Below, piece after piece: positions 1 to 7,283 of a stretch of 9,045 bases of DNA. Below the pieces are notes generated by a model. The model ran no database searches and had not been told where the DNA came from. It saw only the letters and a list, made by a program, of their open reading frames with translations. The translations under genes were made by a program, and so were the position numbers. Source of the stretch: Clostridiales bacterium (GTDB lineage Bacteria; Bacillota; Clostridia; Oscillospirales; Ruminococcaceae); contig JAQXIB010000055.1 in NCBI GenBank assembly GCA_029007575.1, forward strand, positions 1 through 9,045. The letters are read 5' to 3'. Each line of letters starts with the position of its first letter. The stretch's first letter is position 1.

Positions 1-2033
1 TTCCCACGTGAGAATAACAAGCTGATCAACCGTCGCAAGCCTTTGTGCTCCGGCAAGCGTAAAGCGGCGTCCTGCTCCAGGATTTTTTTGGCCAATTGCT
101 GCGTCTCTTTCAAAACTTCCATGTCCGCAGCCATATCGGCAATCTTCAAATCCGGCAAGCCGTGCTGTCTGGCTCCGAAAAAATCCCCCGGTCCACGCAG
201 CTTTAAATCTTCCTCGGCAATACGGAAGCCGTCACTGGTTTCGCAAAGTGTTTTTAGCCGCTTTCTGTTATCATCGCCGGTGTTATCAGAAATCAGAATG
301 CAATAAGATTTTTCGCTGCCACGACCGACCCGTCCGCGCAGTTGATGAAGCTGAGATAATCCGTATCGCTCCGCATTTTCAATCATCATGATCACGGCGT
401 TAGGAACATCGACTCCGACTTCAATGACGGTGGTAGAAACCAACAACTGGGTTTGTCCCCGCTTAAAACGCTCCATAATGGCGTCTTTGTCTTTTGCCTT
501 TAATTTGCCGTGCAATACTTCTATACTGCAGCCTTTTAGCACTCCTTTCCTCAGTGCTTCCGCATATCCGGTTACCGATTTCAGTTCACTTTCTTCTTCC
601 CCGGCAATCAACGGACAGACAATATATCCCTGTAAACCGTTGTCCAGCTTTTCTCTGATGAAGTGCAGGGCGCGTTCCCGCTTCTTTCCGGTAATCGCCA
701 TCGTATCTATCTTTTGCCGGCCTGCCGGAAGTTCATCGATCACCGAAATATCCAAATCTCCGTAGATAATCAGCCCTAATGTGCGGGGGATTGGTGTCGC
801 AGACATGACTAAAAGATGCGGATTTTCTCCTTTCGCCGCCAGCTTGCTCCGCTGTACAACGCCAAACCGATGCTGTTCATCAGTGATCACTAATCCCAAC
901 CGGTCAAACTGAACACTGTCCTGTATCAACGCATGAGTGCCGATAATAATGTCATATTCTCCGGCAGCAATTTTTTCGGTTTCCTTTTCCTTGACCGACT
1001 TTGTCAAAGAGCCTGTCAGCAGGCACACCCGTATTCCCGTATTTTCAAAAGTTCTGCAAAAAGTATGGTAATGCTGTTCGGACAAAATCTCGGTCGGCGC
1101 CATCACGGCGGTCTGATAGCCGTTTTTCGCCATGAGATAGCCGAGTGCCGCCGCAACCATCGTTTTACCGCTTCCGACATCGCCCTGTACCAAGCGGTTC
1201 ATCGGCACCGTCTGATGAAAGTCCTCCACACAATCCGAAATGGCGCGTTTTTGTGCCCCGGTGAGCGCAAACGGCAGTAACGTTTCAAAACCGCTCCAAT
1301 CGAAATCCTTGACGGTCACGCCGCTTTGCTCACGGTTGCGGTTCTTCAACAAAAGCATACCTAACTGCAACGTCAGCAGCTCCTCAAAGATCAGCCGCTT
1401 TCTGGCGGCTTCCAACGCATTTTGATTTTCCGGAAAATGGATATTGTGTAAAGCAAAATTGAGATGGCACAAACCATATTTCTCGGTAATATCCGCCGGA
1501 ATCGGATCAAACACAGTTCCATCGATCAACCGCAAACCCGTTTCAACCACAGAAGCGATCATCTTGTTGCTTAGCCCCTCGGTCAGCGAGTAAATTGGCA
1601 TCATCTTCATCTGCTCAGTATAAGGCACAAAAGAAGGAGCGTTCATCTCCCTTTTGAATAGATTCCCGGTCACTTTCCCGTAAAACACATATTCCTGTCC
1701 CAATTGAAGAGCCTCATACATATACTTGCTGTTAAAGATGGTAATAACCATGTCTGTCTCATCATCGGTGACAAAAACCTTATACAAGGATAATCCCTTG
1801 CGGATTCGGGATTCGGGCGACTTTTGGTATACCCGTGCGCGAACCACATTGTTCTCTCCGATTACGGTTTGTGCAATCGGCAGATACTCCGTATAATTAA
1901 TATATCTCCGCGGATAATAACGCAAAAGGGAGTAGATGGTATCTACTCCCAATTTATGAAACTGTTCGGCACGCTTGGTACCTACACCTTTGAGCGCAAC
2001 TATCGGCGATTTCAAAGAAACTGAATCCGGCAT
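1..2033 (-). CDS. recG: ATP-dependent DNA helicase RecG (3' end cut by window edge)
   Basis: RecG is a monomeric superfamily 2 helicase that remodels stalled replication forks and branch-migrates Holliday junctions. Reading the minus strand from ATG at 2033 gives 677 complete codons with no stop before the edge. The family is usually about 680-690 aa, so only a few codons are missing. Seen: an N-terminal helix-hairpin-helix-like stretch (LKGVGTKRAEQF, about residues 14-25) leading into the wedge domain; Walker A GDVGSGKT at 284-291; motif II DEQH at 385-388, followed by RFG as is typical for RecG; motif III SAT at 411-413; EVGVDVPNA around 537-545; and motif VI QLRGRVGR at 564-571. The start is supported by AGGAAGGGG five bases upstream; two ATGs further upstream do not give a better in-frame start. 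The gene lies 42 nt after fakA and is probably co-transcribed with it. Confidence 0.97.
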   Translation of the reverse strand, partial: MPDSVSLKSPIVALKGVGTKRAEQFHKLGVDTIYSLLRYYPRRYINYTEYLPIAQTVIGENNVVRARVYQKSPESRIRKGLSLYKVFVTDDETDMVITIFNSKYMYEALQLGQEYVFYGKVTGNLFKREMNAPSFVPYTEQMKMMPIYSLTEGLSNKMIASVVETGLRLIDGTVFDPIPADITEKYGLCHLNFALHNIHFPENQNALEAARKRLIFEELLTLQLGMLLLKNRNREQSGVTVKDFDWSGFETLLPFALTGAQKRAISDCVEDFHQTVPMNRLVQGDVGSGKTMVAAALGYLMAKNGYQTAVMAPTEILSEQHYHTFCRTFENTGIRVCLLTGSLTKSVKEKETEKIAAGEYDIIIGTHALIQDSVQFDRLGLVITDEQHRFGVVQRSKLAAKGENPHLLVMSATPIPRTLGLIIYGDLDISVIDELPAGRQKIDTMAITGKKRERALHFIREKLDNGLQGYIVCPLIAGEEESELKSVTGYAEALRKGVLKGCSIEVLHGKLKAKDKDAIMERFKRGQTQLLVSTTVIEVGVDVPNAVIMMIENAERYGLSQLHQLRGRVGRGSEKSYCILISDNTGDDNRKRLKTLCETSDGFRIAEEDLKLRGPGDFFGARQHGLPDLKIADMAADMEVLKETQQLAKKILEQDAALRLPEHKGLRRLISLLFSRG

Positions 2034-2075
2034 ACGTTCCCCTTCCTGCAAGAAACATCTGCATATGAAATCCGT

Positions 2076-3719
2076 TTATTCTACCGAAACGATATAATAG
2101 TAGACCGGCTGTCCGCCGTTGATCAGATTGATTTCCACCGAATCACCGAGCTTGGCGGAAATCGTTTCATAAGCTTTCTCTGCCTGCGCATCCGATACAT
2201 CGGCGCCGTAGATCATGGTCACGAAACTGGAGTCCCGTTTAACCAGCGATTTGATCAGTTTATACACCGCCTTGGTAATATCCTTTTCGGTAAAGGCAAG
2301 CTTTCCGTTCTCCAAAGCTAAAATCTCGCCCTGCTTGATATTGTGACCGTCATAATCGCTGTCGCGCGCTGCAAAAGTGATCTGCCCTGTCTGAACCTCG
2401 GCAAAGGCGTTGGTCATATTCACACGGTTATCGGTATAGGTAGCATCGGGATCAAAGGCAAGCATCGCCGTTAAGCCCTGCGGTATCGTTCTGGTCTGCA
2501 GTACACAAACCCGACGGTCTGCCAGCTTTGCCGCCTGCTCCGCGGCCATAATAATGTTTTTGTTGTTCGGCAGCACAAATACCGTTTCCGCCGGCGTTGC
2601 ATGGATCGCACTGAGGATGTCCTCGGTGCTGGGATTCATTGTCTGACCGCCGCTTACGACCTTATCCACGCCTAAATCGGTAAACAGCGACTGCAATCCC
2701 TGTCCTGCGGCAACCGCCACAAAGCCATAGGCTTTTTCCGGATCAACCGGTTGATAATCATTCTCCTGCGCCGATTGTTTGGCTTCATACGCCTTGGTTT
2801 CATGCTGCTCCCGCATATTGTCTATCTTCATGTTGGTCAGATAACCATATTTCAACCCCTCTTGGAGAGCGTTTCCGGGATTATCAGTATGCACATGGAC
2901 CTTAATAATATTGTCGTCGTCTACTACCACCGCGCTGTCGCCGATGCTTTCCAAATAGGCGCGGAGCGCTACCGGACTTTTGGCATCCGGAGATTTATTG
3001 ACGATAAATTCGGTACAATAAGTAAAAGTGATCTCACCGTCAAATTCAGCGGCAGCATTTCCTTTTGCGCTTTCCGCTTTCTTGTCCTGCGCCGCCTCCG
3101 AAGGAATCATTTTTCCGTCCTTCAGGACACTGAGCATCCCCTCGAAGATCAGCACCAAGCCTTTTCCGCCGGCATCTACCACGCCTGCTTTTTTTAAGAC
3201 CGGCAGGATGTCGGGAGTAGTCGCCAAAGTTTCTTCGGCAGTCTTGAAAATGCATTCAAATATTTCCACAGGATCATTGGTTTGACGCGCCAGCTCAGCC
3301 GCTTTTTCCGACGCCACTCTAGCCACCGTCAAAATGGTTCCCTCGGTCGGCTTCATCACCGCTTTATAAGCAGACTCTACCCCGCTGGTCAACGCCTCCG
3401 CGATATCAACGCCGTTTGCCGTTGTTTTATCCTTTAGTCCTTTGGAAAATCCACGGAACAACAGAGATAAAATAACGCCTGAATTTCCTCGCGCGCCCCG
3501 CAGCAATGCCGCTGCCGCCTTGTCCGCCGTCAGCGCTACCGTCGGGGATTCCAGTCGTTCCAACTCTCTTGCTGCTGCGTTGATGGTCATGGACATATTG
3601 GTTCCCGTATCGCCGTCCGGTACCGGGAATACATTTAACTCATCGACCTCTTGTTTATGATTCGTGATATGATTTGCGCCCGAAATAAACGCATCACGAA
3701 GAAGCTGTCCTGTAATCAC
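2076..3719 (-). CDS. fakA: Fatty acid kinase FakA (YloV, DAK2 domain protein)
   Basis: FakA is the ATP-binding subunit that phosphorylates fatty acids held by a FakB (DegV-family) partner, feeding exogenous fatty acids into phospholipid synthesis. Seen, numbered from the start chosen here (547 aa, normal for the family): the N-terminal DhaL-like kinase domain with the Mg-ATP motif DGDTGTN at 35-41, ARGNSG at 76-81 and GVVDAGGKGL at 179-188; a charged Ala/Lys-rich linker at about 205-225; a middle domain with TYCTEFIV (C235) and HVH (H275, H277), the Cys-His-His set described as a zinc site in Staphylococcus aureus FakA; and a C-terminal DegV-like domain from about 330. The open frame reaches GTG at 3731, but that codon overlaps the AAGGAG ribosome site. 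The next in-frame GTG at 3719 leaves 11 nt of spacing and fits family N-termini, so I use it. No fakB is in the window. Confidence 0.94.
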   Translation of the reverse strand: MITGQLLRDAFISGANHITNHKQEVDELNVFPVPDGDTGTNMSMTINAAARELERLESPTVALTADKAAAALLRGARGNSGVILSLLFRGFSKGLKDKTTANGVDIAEALTSGVESAYKAVMKPTEGTILTVARVASEKAAELARQTNDPVEIFECIFKTAEETLATTPDILPVLKKAGVVDAGGKGLVLIFEGMLSVLKDGKMIPSEAAQDKKAESAKGNAAAEFDGEITFTYCTEFIVNKSPDAKSPVALRAYLESIGDSAVVVDDDNIIKVHVHTDNPGNALQEGLKYGYLTNMKIDNMREQHETKAYEAKQSAQENDYQPVDPEKAYGFVAVAAGQGLQSLFTDLGVDKVVSGGQTMNPSTEDILSAIHATPAETVFVLPNNKNIIMAAEQAAKLADRRVCVLQTRTIPQGLTAMLAFDPDATYTDNRVNMTNAFAEVQTGQITFAARDSDYDGHNIKQGEILALENGKLAFTEKDITKAVYKLIKSLVKRDSSFVTMIYGADVSDAQAEKAYETISAKLGDSVEINLINGGQPVYYYIVSVE

Positions 3720-3730
3720 TTTATGAAGCA

Positions 3731-3736
3731 CTCCTT
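3731..3736 (-). promoter_or_regulatory. Ribosome binding site of fakA (decides the start)
   Basis: AAGGAG reads on the minus strand at 3736-3731. Its last G is the first base of the upstream GTG at 3731, so that GTG cannot be initiated from this site. GTG at 3719 is 11 nt downstream, slightly long but usable. Confidence 0.65.
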
Positions 3737-3856
3737 AATCGTTCAATCTTTGTCGCAGGCAAAATGCCGGCAATCTATCAGCGTGCTTCCCCTTTCGGAC
3801 AAGCATCGCCGTAACAGAGCGGCCGTCCTTGCGCACCGCACCGCTCCGATCATTTC

Positions 3857-4207
3857 CTATTTTACGGTCATGGAATCCACAAACACATTGACCCGCGCCA
3901 CGCTGATCCCGGTTGCTTCCTCTACCACATAACGAACCTTATGAATAATGCTCTTGACGATAGCTGAAATATTGGTTCCGTAATTGACAATGATATGCAG
4001 TTCGATAATCAGCTTCGACTTTTGATATTTAATTTTCACTCCCCGATTGGAAGGATGTCTGCGCAGCTTGTTCAACAAACCCTGAGCCGCATCTACCTCT
4101 GACATAGCCGCAACACCAAAGCAGCTGACAACCGCGTCGCTGACCAAACTCTCAAAATACTCGGTAGAAATATCTATCTTACCAATATGGTTCTGTAATC
4201 TTATCAT
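3857..4207 (-). CDS. Asp23/Gls24 family protein (YloU-like)
   Basis: A small Asp23/Gls24 family protein of 116 aa, the usual length for the YloU branch. The family is widespread in Firmicutes. Staphylococcus Asp23 is a membrane-associated, cell-envelope stress-linked protein, but the role of YloU itself is poorly defined, so no precise function is assigned. Seen: the N-terminal signature NHIGKIDIS, then EYFESLVSDAV, VSCFGV, and a C-terminal half alternating beta and helix (KLIIELHIIVNYG, VVEEATGISVARVNVFVD) that is characteristic of the family. No membrane segment or signal peptide is visible. The frame opens at ATG 4219, but AAAGGA directly abuts that codon. The ATG at 4207 follows AAAGGAATGGTGAT, which resembles the full anti-16S sequence, and gives the family N-terminus, so it is preferred. 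Gene order asp23-fakA-recG matches the conserved Firmicutes yloU-yloV-recG order. The stop is TAG. Confidence 0.9.
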   Translation of the reverse strand: MIRLQNHIGKIDISTEYFESLVSDAVVSCFGVAAMSEVDAAQGLLNKLRRHPSNRGVKIKYQKSKLIIELHIIVNYGTNISAIVKSIIHKVRYVVEEATGISVARVNVFVDSMTVK

Positions 4208-4261
4208 TTCAATCACCATTCCTTTTTTGAATTTGCCTCGGTATTGTAAACAAATCGACCT

Positions 4262-5788
4262 TTAACCCCATGTTTCCAGATTATAATATATATCCGACAC
4301 CGATGTTTTCATATCAGTGCTGATGTTCCGATTATAGACCAAAATCCCGCTGCGGAACAGCAAAGGCATAAACGGTGCCTCCTGCTGAAATGCCGTCAAA
4401 AAGTCGGCATAAGTTCCGGTCGCGTCCAAATAGCTGCGATAAGCAGTCAGCAAAGCATCACTGCGCGAACCCTTGAGAATATCGGAATTTTCCAATATCG
4501 GCCGCAGATCCATATTATTCAGCAGCTTCATTTCACCGATATACAAATCATATTTGCCCGACTTGACAAAAGCCGTATAAGTGGCAAAAGGCTCCTCGCT
4601 GACAGTCACTTTTAATCCGACGGCAGCCAGCATCTCGCGGATCAAACCGCCTGCCAGCTTTTTATAATTATTATCCCCATTGACCAATAAAGTCAGCTCA
4701 ATCGGTTTGCCGTCTGCTAAGCGATAACCGCTTGCATCCTTTTCGGAATAACCCGCCGCATCCAAGAGCTGGTTTGCCTTGGCTGTATCATACTGCATCA
4801 ATTGGTCGGCTGTTACCTGCATTTGTCCGCCGATCAACGGATGGATCGGCATATTTGCCTGAGCGCCTCTGCCCGCAAAGCCTTTATAGAACACCGTTCC
4901 GCGGTCTATGGCACAAACGATCGCCTGGCGGATTTCGGCGCTGTCCACAAAGCTATGGGTTGCATTAAAGCCAAGGTAAACCATATTATTCAAGATTACC
5001 GATGTGCTCAAAGCGCCGGCGCTGGACAGTTCACCTTTGCTTAAATCCGAAAAGGTTGCCGAGAGCGTGCCCGTCTTGATCCCCGAAAGCATCGCCTCAT
5101 TGTCCGGCATGGATATCAGGGATATTTCGGTTTGCTTTGGGGCATTGCCGCGAAAATGTTTGGCGTTGTATACCAGCTTCGCAGTGGTTTCGGTTACCTG
5201 CGCAACGTATCTTCCGCTCCCCACCGGCAAATCTTGATCGCCGGTGTCTTTTTTTACAATCGGAAAATCAAGAAGATTCACAAACAGAGGATCAGCCGTT
5301 TTTAGCTGAAATATGACCGTATTCTTAGAGCCTGACACCGACGCGATATTTGCAAGCGCCGCGCTGTACCGCGAAGTACTGCGCGCTTTATTGCAGGAAT
5401 AGACAACATCCTCTGCGGTGACGGCGTTTCCGTTTGCAAACTGCAAATTGTTTCGCAGCACCGCCGTACACTGAAGCCCATTGAGTTTAACCTCCTGAGC
5501 CACGACCGGTTCCGGCTCATACTTTTCATTCAGCCGAATCAGCCCATCATATAACACCGGCATCAGCGCAGTATTGGCGACCGTCTTAACCTTAAAAGGA
5601 TTTAGGCTGTCGCTTCCGTCATAGGGCAGAACGATGGTATGCGGCTCTGTTTCGGAAACGGTAGATGTAACCTCGGAAACTGCGGAAGAAAGATGATCGC
5701 TCAGCTCGGAAAGATCGGCTTTACAGCCGAATAAAGGCAATGTACCAATTATAACCGTTACCAGTAATAAAATCAACCTTTTTCCCAC
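4262..5788 (-). CDS. Family 5 extracellular solute-binding lipoprotein (peptide-type ABC transporter)
   Basis: A solute-binding protein of the SBP_bac_5 (DppA/OppA/nickel) family, normally presenting oligopeptides or similar ligands to an ABC importer outside the membrane. From GTG at 5788 it is 508 aa, typical for the family. Seen: a lipoprotein signal with GKR, a hydrophobic core (LILLLVTVIIGTLPL) and Cys at residue 22 (LFGC; Phe at -2 is unusual for a lipobox); a Ser/Thr/Glu-rich tether to about residue 45; then the family landmarks SLNPF, VLYDGLIRLNEKYEPEP, the FANGNAVTAEDVVYS segment, EIRQAIVCAIDR, ANQLLDAAGYS and a C-terminal APFMPLLFR. The frame is open further upstream to 5941, but that would run into spoVS. 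GTG at 5800 and TTG at 5827 are alternative starts. No permease or ATPase genes flank it, so the ligand and partner transporter are unknown. It is probably read from the spoVS promoter. Confidence 0.9.
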   Translation of the reverse strand: MGKRLILLLVTVIIGTLPLFGCKADLSELSDHLSSAVSEVTSTVSETEPHTIVLPYDGSDSLNPFKVKTVANTALMPVLYDGLIRLNEKYEPEPVVAQEVKLNGLQCTAVLRNNLQFANGNAVTAEDVVYSCNKARSTSRYSAALANIASVSGSKNTVIFQLKTADPLFVNLLDFPIVKKDTGDQDLPVGSGRYVAQVTETTAKLVYNAKHFRGNAPKQTEISLISMPDNEAMLSGIKTGTLSATFSDLSKGELSSAGALSTSVILNNMVYLGFNATHSFVDSAEIRQAIVCAIDRGTVFYKGFAGRGAQANMPIHPLIGGQMQVTADQLMQYDTAKANQLLDAAGYSEKDASGYRLADGKPIELTLLVNGDNNYKKLAGGLIREMLAAVGLKVTVSEEPFATYTAFVKSGKYDLYIGEMKLLNNMDLRPILENSDILKGSRSDALLTAYRSYLDATGTYADFLTAFQQEAPFMPLLFRSGILVYNRNISTDMKTSVSDIYYNLETWG

Positions 5789-5840
5789 AAATTCACCCAC
5801 AATTCCATAAAATCGGTAGCGCGTCAAACGCTCGTGCGTG

Positions 5841-5847
5841 CTCCTCC
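5841..5847 (-). promoter_or_regulatory. Strong Shine-Dalgarno sequence lacking a well-placed start codon
   Basis: GGAGGAG reads on the minus strand at 5847-5841, between the spoVS stop and the lipoprotein gene. No ATG, GTG or TTG lies 5-10 nt downstream. The nearest in-frame start is TTG at 5827, about 14 nt from GGAGGA, which would add 13 residues (including RYRFYG) before the hydrophobic core. It either drives that start, or is an accidental match and GTG 5788 (preceded by GGGTGA) is used. Confidence 0.35.
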
Positions 5848-5862
5848 GTCTAATATTCTCCG

Positions 5863-6123
5863 CTATCTTGCCTCTACGATCAACTTGATGGCTGTCTTTT
5901 CTTCGCCATTGATATCCACGGTACCGAACGCAGGAATACATATGGCATCAATGCCGGAAGGAGCCAAATATCCCCTGGCAATCGCCACCGATTTGATTGC
6001 CTGATTTGCCGCACCGGCTCCGACCGCCTGAATCTCCACCGCACCGTTTTCACGAACTACACCGGCAATGGCGCCTGCAACTGAATTCGGGATAGAATGA
6101 GCAGAAACTTTTAAAATGTCCAT
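5863..6123 (-). CDS. spoVS: Stage V sporulation protein S
   Basis: SpoVS is a small cytoplasmic protein with an Alba-like fold, needed in Bacillus subtilis for progression of sporulation and linked to control of septation and coat assembly. Its biochemical activity is not settled. The 86 aa product has exactly the usual length and matches the family almost end to end: MDILKVSAHSIPNSVAG at the N-terminus, the AVEIQAVGAGAANQAIKS core, VAIARGYLAPSGID, ICIPAF, and the terminal EKTAIKLIVEAR. ATG at 6123 is preceded by AGAAAGGA with 9 nt spacing. It lies downstream of ymdB, an arrangement also found in Bacillus, but here the two are separated by a terminator and a new promoter, so spoVS is probably transcribed on its own or with the lipoprotein gene 74 nt downstream. 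Its presence indicates a spore-former or recent descendant of one, although SpoVS also occurs in some non-sporulators. Confidence 0.97.
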   Translation of the reverse strand: MDILKVSAHSIPNSVAGAIAGVVRENGAVEIQAVGAGAANQAIKSVAIARGYLAPSGIDAICIPAFGTVDINGEEKTAIKLIVEAR

Positions 6124-6262
6124 AACTGTTTTTCCTTTCTGACTATCAATGCAAAATCATCTATTGGCATTACAATTTTAAAATCATCGCGGTGATATAC
6201 GGTGAGTTTTTGATTTCCGAAGAACAGGCAAGGTTTGATTTGTTCATTAGATATCACTTTAT

Positions 6263-6291
6263 ATTTTATACCATTTTTATAAATTTATCAA
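6263..6291 (-). promoter_or_regulatory. Sigma-A-type promoter upstream of spoVS
   Basis: On the minus strand TTGATA (6291-6286) and TAAAAT (6268-6263) are separated by exactly 17 nt; each matches the vegetative consensus at five of six positions. The surroundings are very AT-rich. Transcription would start near 6256, giving a spoVS leader of about 130 nt. Bacillus spoVS is controlled by sigma-H, but I found no complete sigma-H promoter here. Confidence 0.6.
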
Positions 6292-6385
6292 GCAAAATCG
6301 CAAATAAATTCGCCGTTTCTCTTGCTAAACGATCATTTTTCCCATAATCTTCGCCCGACAGGATCAAATGCCGTTTCAAACACAC

Positions 6386-6419
6386 AAAAAAGGCACACGC
6401 AATCGTGATTGCGTATGCC
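6386..6419 (-). terminator. Rho-independent terminator of the nifS-nifU-mnmA-ymdB unit
   Basis: On the minus strand GGCATACGCAAT pairs with ATTGCGTGTGCC (12 bp with one G-T wobble, four-base loop CACG), followed at once by six T residues. It begins 35 nt after the ymdB stop codon. The plus strand lacks a T-run after the stem, so it works only in the minus direction. Confidence 0.92.
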
Positions 6420-6454
6420 CGTTGCCTTGCAGAGAGGACAATACCATCCGAAAT

Positions 6455-7219
6455 TCAGCACGAAATGCGCTCAATGGCACGGCATTTTCCGGCTTTCTCA
6501 TCCATGTCCAGCAAGACGCCTTGCATCATACAAGGTCCCTCCGCTGTTTCAAACCTGGTCGGAATGTGCAAACGCATCCGCTGTATGACGCATTCGGGAC
6601 GAACGCCCAGCACCGAATAAATCGGCCCCGTCATGCCGACATCGCTGATAAACGCTGTACCCTGCGGTAAAATCTGTTCATCCGCCGTTTGCACATGGGT
6701 ATGCGTGCCGAGTACCGCCGCCACTTTTCCGTCCAAATAATATCCCAATGCGCCTTTTTCTCCGGTTGCCTCCGCATGGATATCCACGACATACGCATCC
6801 GCTTCCACCTCGGCAAGAATGCGGTCAACCGCCTCATACGGGCATCCTACCGGCTCCATAAAGGACTGTCCCAACAGATTGATCACACAGATGCGATAAC
6901 TCACCGTTTCATACAGGTAATATCCGGCGCCGGCACATTCGGGACGGAAATTTGCCGGGCGGATCAGCGCCGGACGTTCCTCAAAATAATCCAGTATTTC
7001 CCGCCGTTTATAAACATGATTTCCTGTGGTGATCACATCTACACCGCTGTCAAATAAAAAATCTGCCGATTTCGGCAATATGCCGTTGCCGACCGCCGAA
7101 TTTTCCCCGTTGGCTATCACCATATCCACCTGATGCTCCCGCTTGAAAGCAGGCAGCTTTTGCCGCAGGTAATCGCAGCCTATCTGACCAATGACATCCC
7201 CTATCATCAACAGTTTCAA
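6455..7219 (-). CDS. ymdB: YmdB-family metallophosphoesterase (2',3'-cyclic nucleotide phosphodiesterase)
   Basis: YmdB-family (TIGR00282) enzymes are di-metal phosphodiesterases acting on cyclic nucleotides such as 2',3'-cAMP. In Bacillus subtilis YmdB affects the choice between motility and biofilm formation. The 254 aa product has normal length and all the expected metal and catalytic residues: D8 in GDVIG, E39 and N40 in NGEN, N67 and H68 in TTGNH, H148 in DIHAEATGEK, and H173 and H175 in GTHTHVQTAD. SDVGMTGP (192-199) is a further family signature. The start is TTG at 7219: GGAGAG lies six bases upstream and this start puts the first catalytic Asp at residue 8, as in B. subtilis. It follows mnmA by 64 nt across a hairpin and is closed by a strong terminator. 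In Bacillus the upstream neighbour is the RNase Y gene; here it is mnmA, so the usual rny-ymdB link is absent. Confidence 0.95.
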   Translation of the reverse strand: MKLLMIGDVIGQIGCDYLRQKLPAFKREHQVDMVIANGENSAVGNGILPKSADFLFDSGVDVITTGNHVYKRREILDYFEERPALIRPANFRPECAGAGYYLYETVSYRICVINLLGQSFMEPVGCPYEAVDRILAEVEADAYVVDIHAEATGEKGALGYYLDGKVAAVLGTHTHVQTADEQILPQGTAFISDVGMTGPIYSVLGVRPECVIQRMRLHIPTRFETAEGPCMMQGVLLDMDEKAGKCRAIERISC

Positions 7220-7225
7220 ATCAAT

Positions 7226-7231
7226 CTCTCC
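7226..7231 (-). promoter_or_regulatory. Ribosome binding site fixing the TTG start of ymdB
   Basis: GGAGAG (7231-7226, minus strand) has 6 nt spacing to TTG at 7219. The first in-frame ATG, at 7207, would remove four residues and shorten the strand before catalytic Asp8. Confidence 0.7.
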
Positions 7232-7244
7232 ATTCTAAAGCAAC

Positions 7245-7272
7245 GGACTGCTTCGCGTATCGGAAACAGTCC
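7245..7272 (-). other. Hairpin between mnmA and ymdB
   Basis: On the minus strand GGACTGTTTC pairs with GAAGCAGTCC (10 bp including one G-T wobble) around an eight-base loop. The sequence after it (GTTGCTTTAG) has no proper T-run, so it is at best a weak terminator. It could be an RNA-processing or stability element that uncouples ymdB levels from mnmA. Confidence 0.5.
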
Positions 7273-7283
7273 CTTTTGTCAGC

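Larger units (their letters stand above)
6124..6454. other. Intergenic region between ymdB and spoVS
   Basis: This 331-nt spacer holds the ymdB terminator (6386-6419), an AT-rich stretch (about 6241-6330) with the spoVS promoter, and a leader of about 130 nt ending in the spoVS ribosome site (AGAAAGGA, 6140-6133). A 48-codon open frame (GTG 6257 to stop 6111) crosses the leader but has no ribosome site and is not annotated as a gene. I see no riboswitch consensus or repeat. Confidence 0.7.

Noticed and set aside
3743..3853. A 36-codon minus-strand frame (ATG 3853 to TGA 3743) in the asp23-fakA gap, in frame with asp23 after its TAG stop; possible stop readthrough or small gene.
   Set aside because: Asp23 already has normal family length at the TAG. 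The downstream peptide is Arg/Cys-rich with no recognisable pattern, its AGGA is only 1-2 bases from the ATG, and a frame this short arises easily by chance.
4207..4261. TACAAT in the spacer between the lipoprotein gene and asp23 as a promoter for asp23.
   Set aside because: It is a fair -10 but has no acceptable -35 at 16-18 nt and no correctly placed extended -10 TG. The genes may simply be co-transcribed.
5789..5941. The N-terminal extension of the lipoprotein frame up to 5941.
   Set aside because: It overlaps the end of spoVS by 79 nt, is Arg-rich without family similarity, and would place the lipoprotein signal about 50 residues inside the protein.
6306..6345. Possible sigma-H promoter for spoVS: ATGGGAAAA (6345-6337) resembles the -35 and GGCGAATTT (6314-6306) matches the -10 pattern.
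   Set aside because: The two elements are about 22 nt apart instead of the required 11-12, and neither has a proper partner at the correct distance.
7245..7280. A plus-strand terminator formed by the mnmA-ymdB hairpin followed by CTTTTGTC.
   Set aside because: There is no plus-strand gene to end, and the plus-strand stem has a C-A mismatch.
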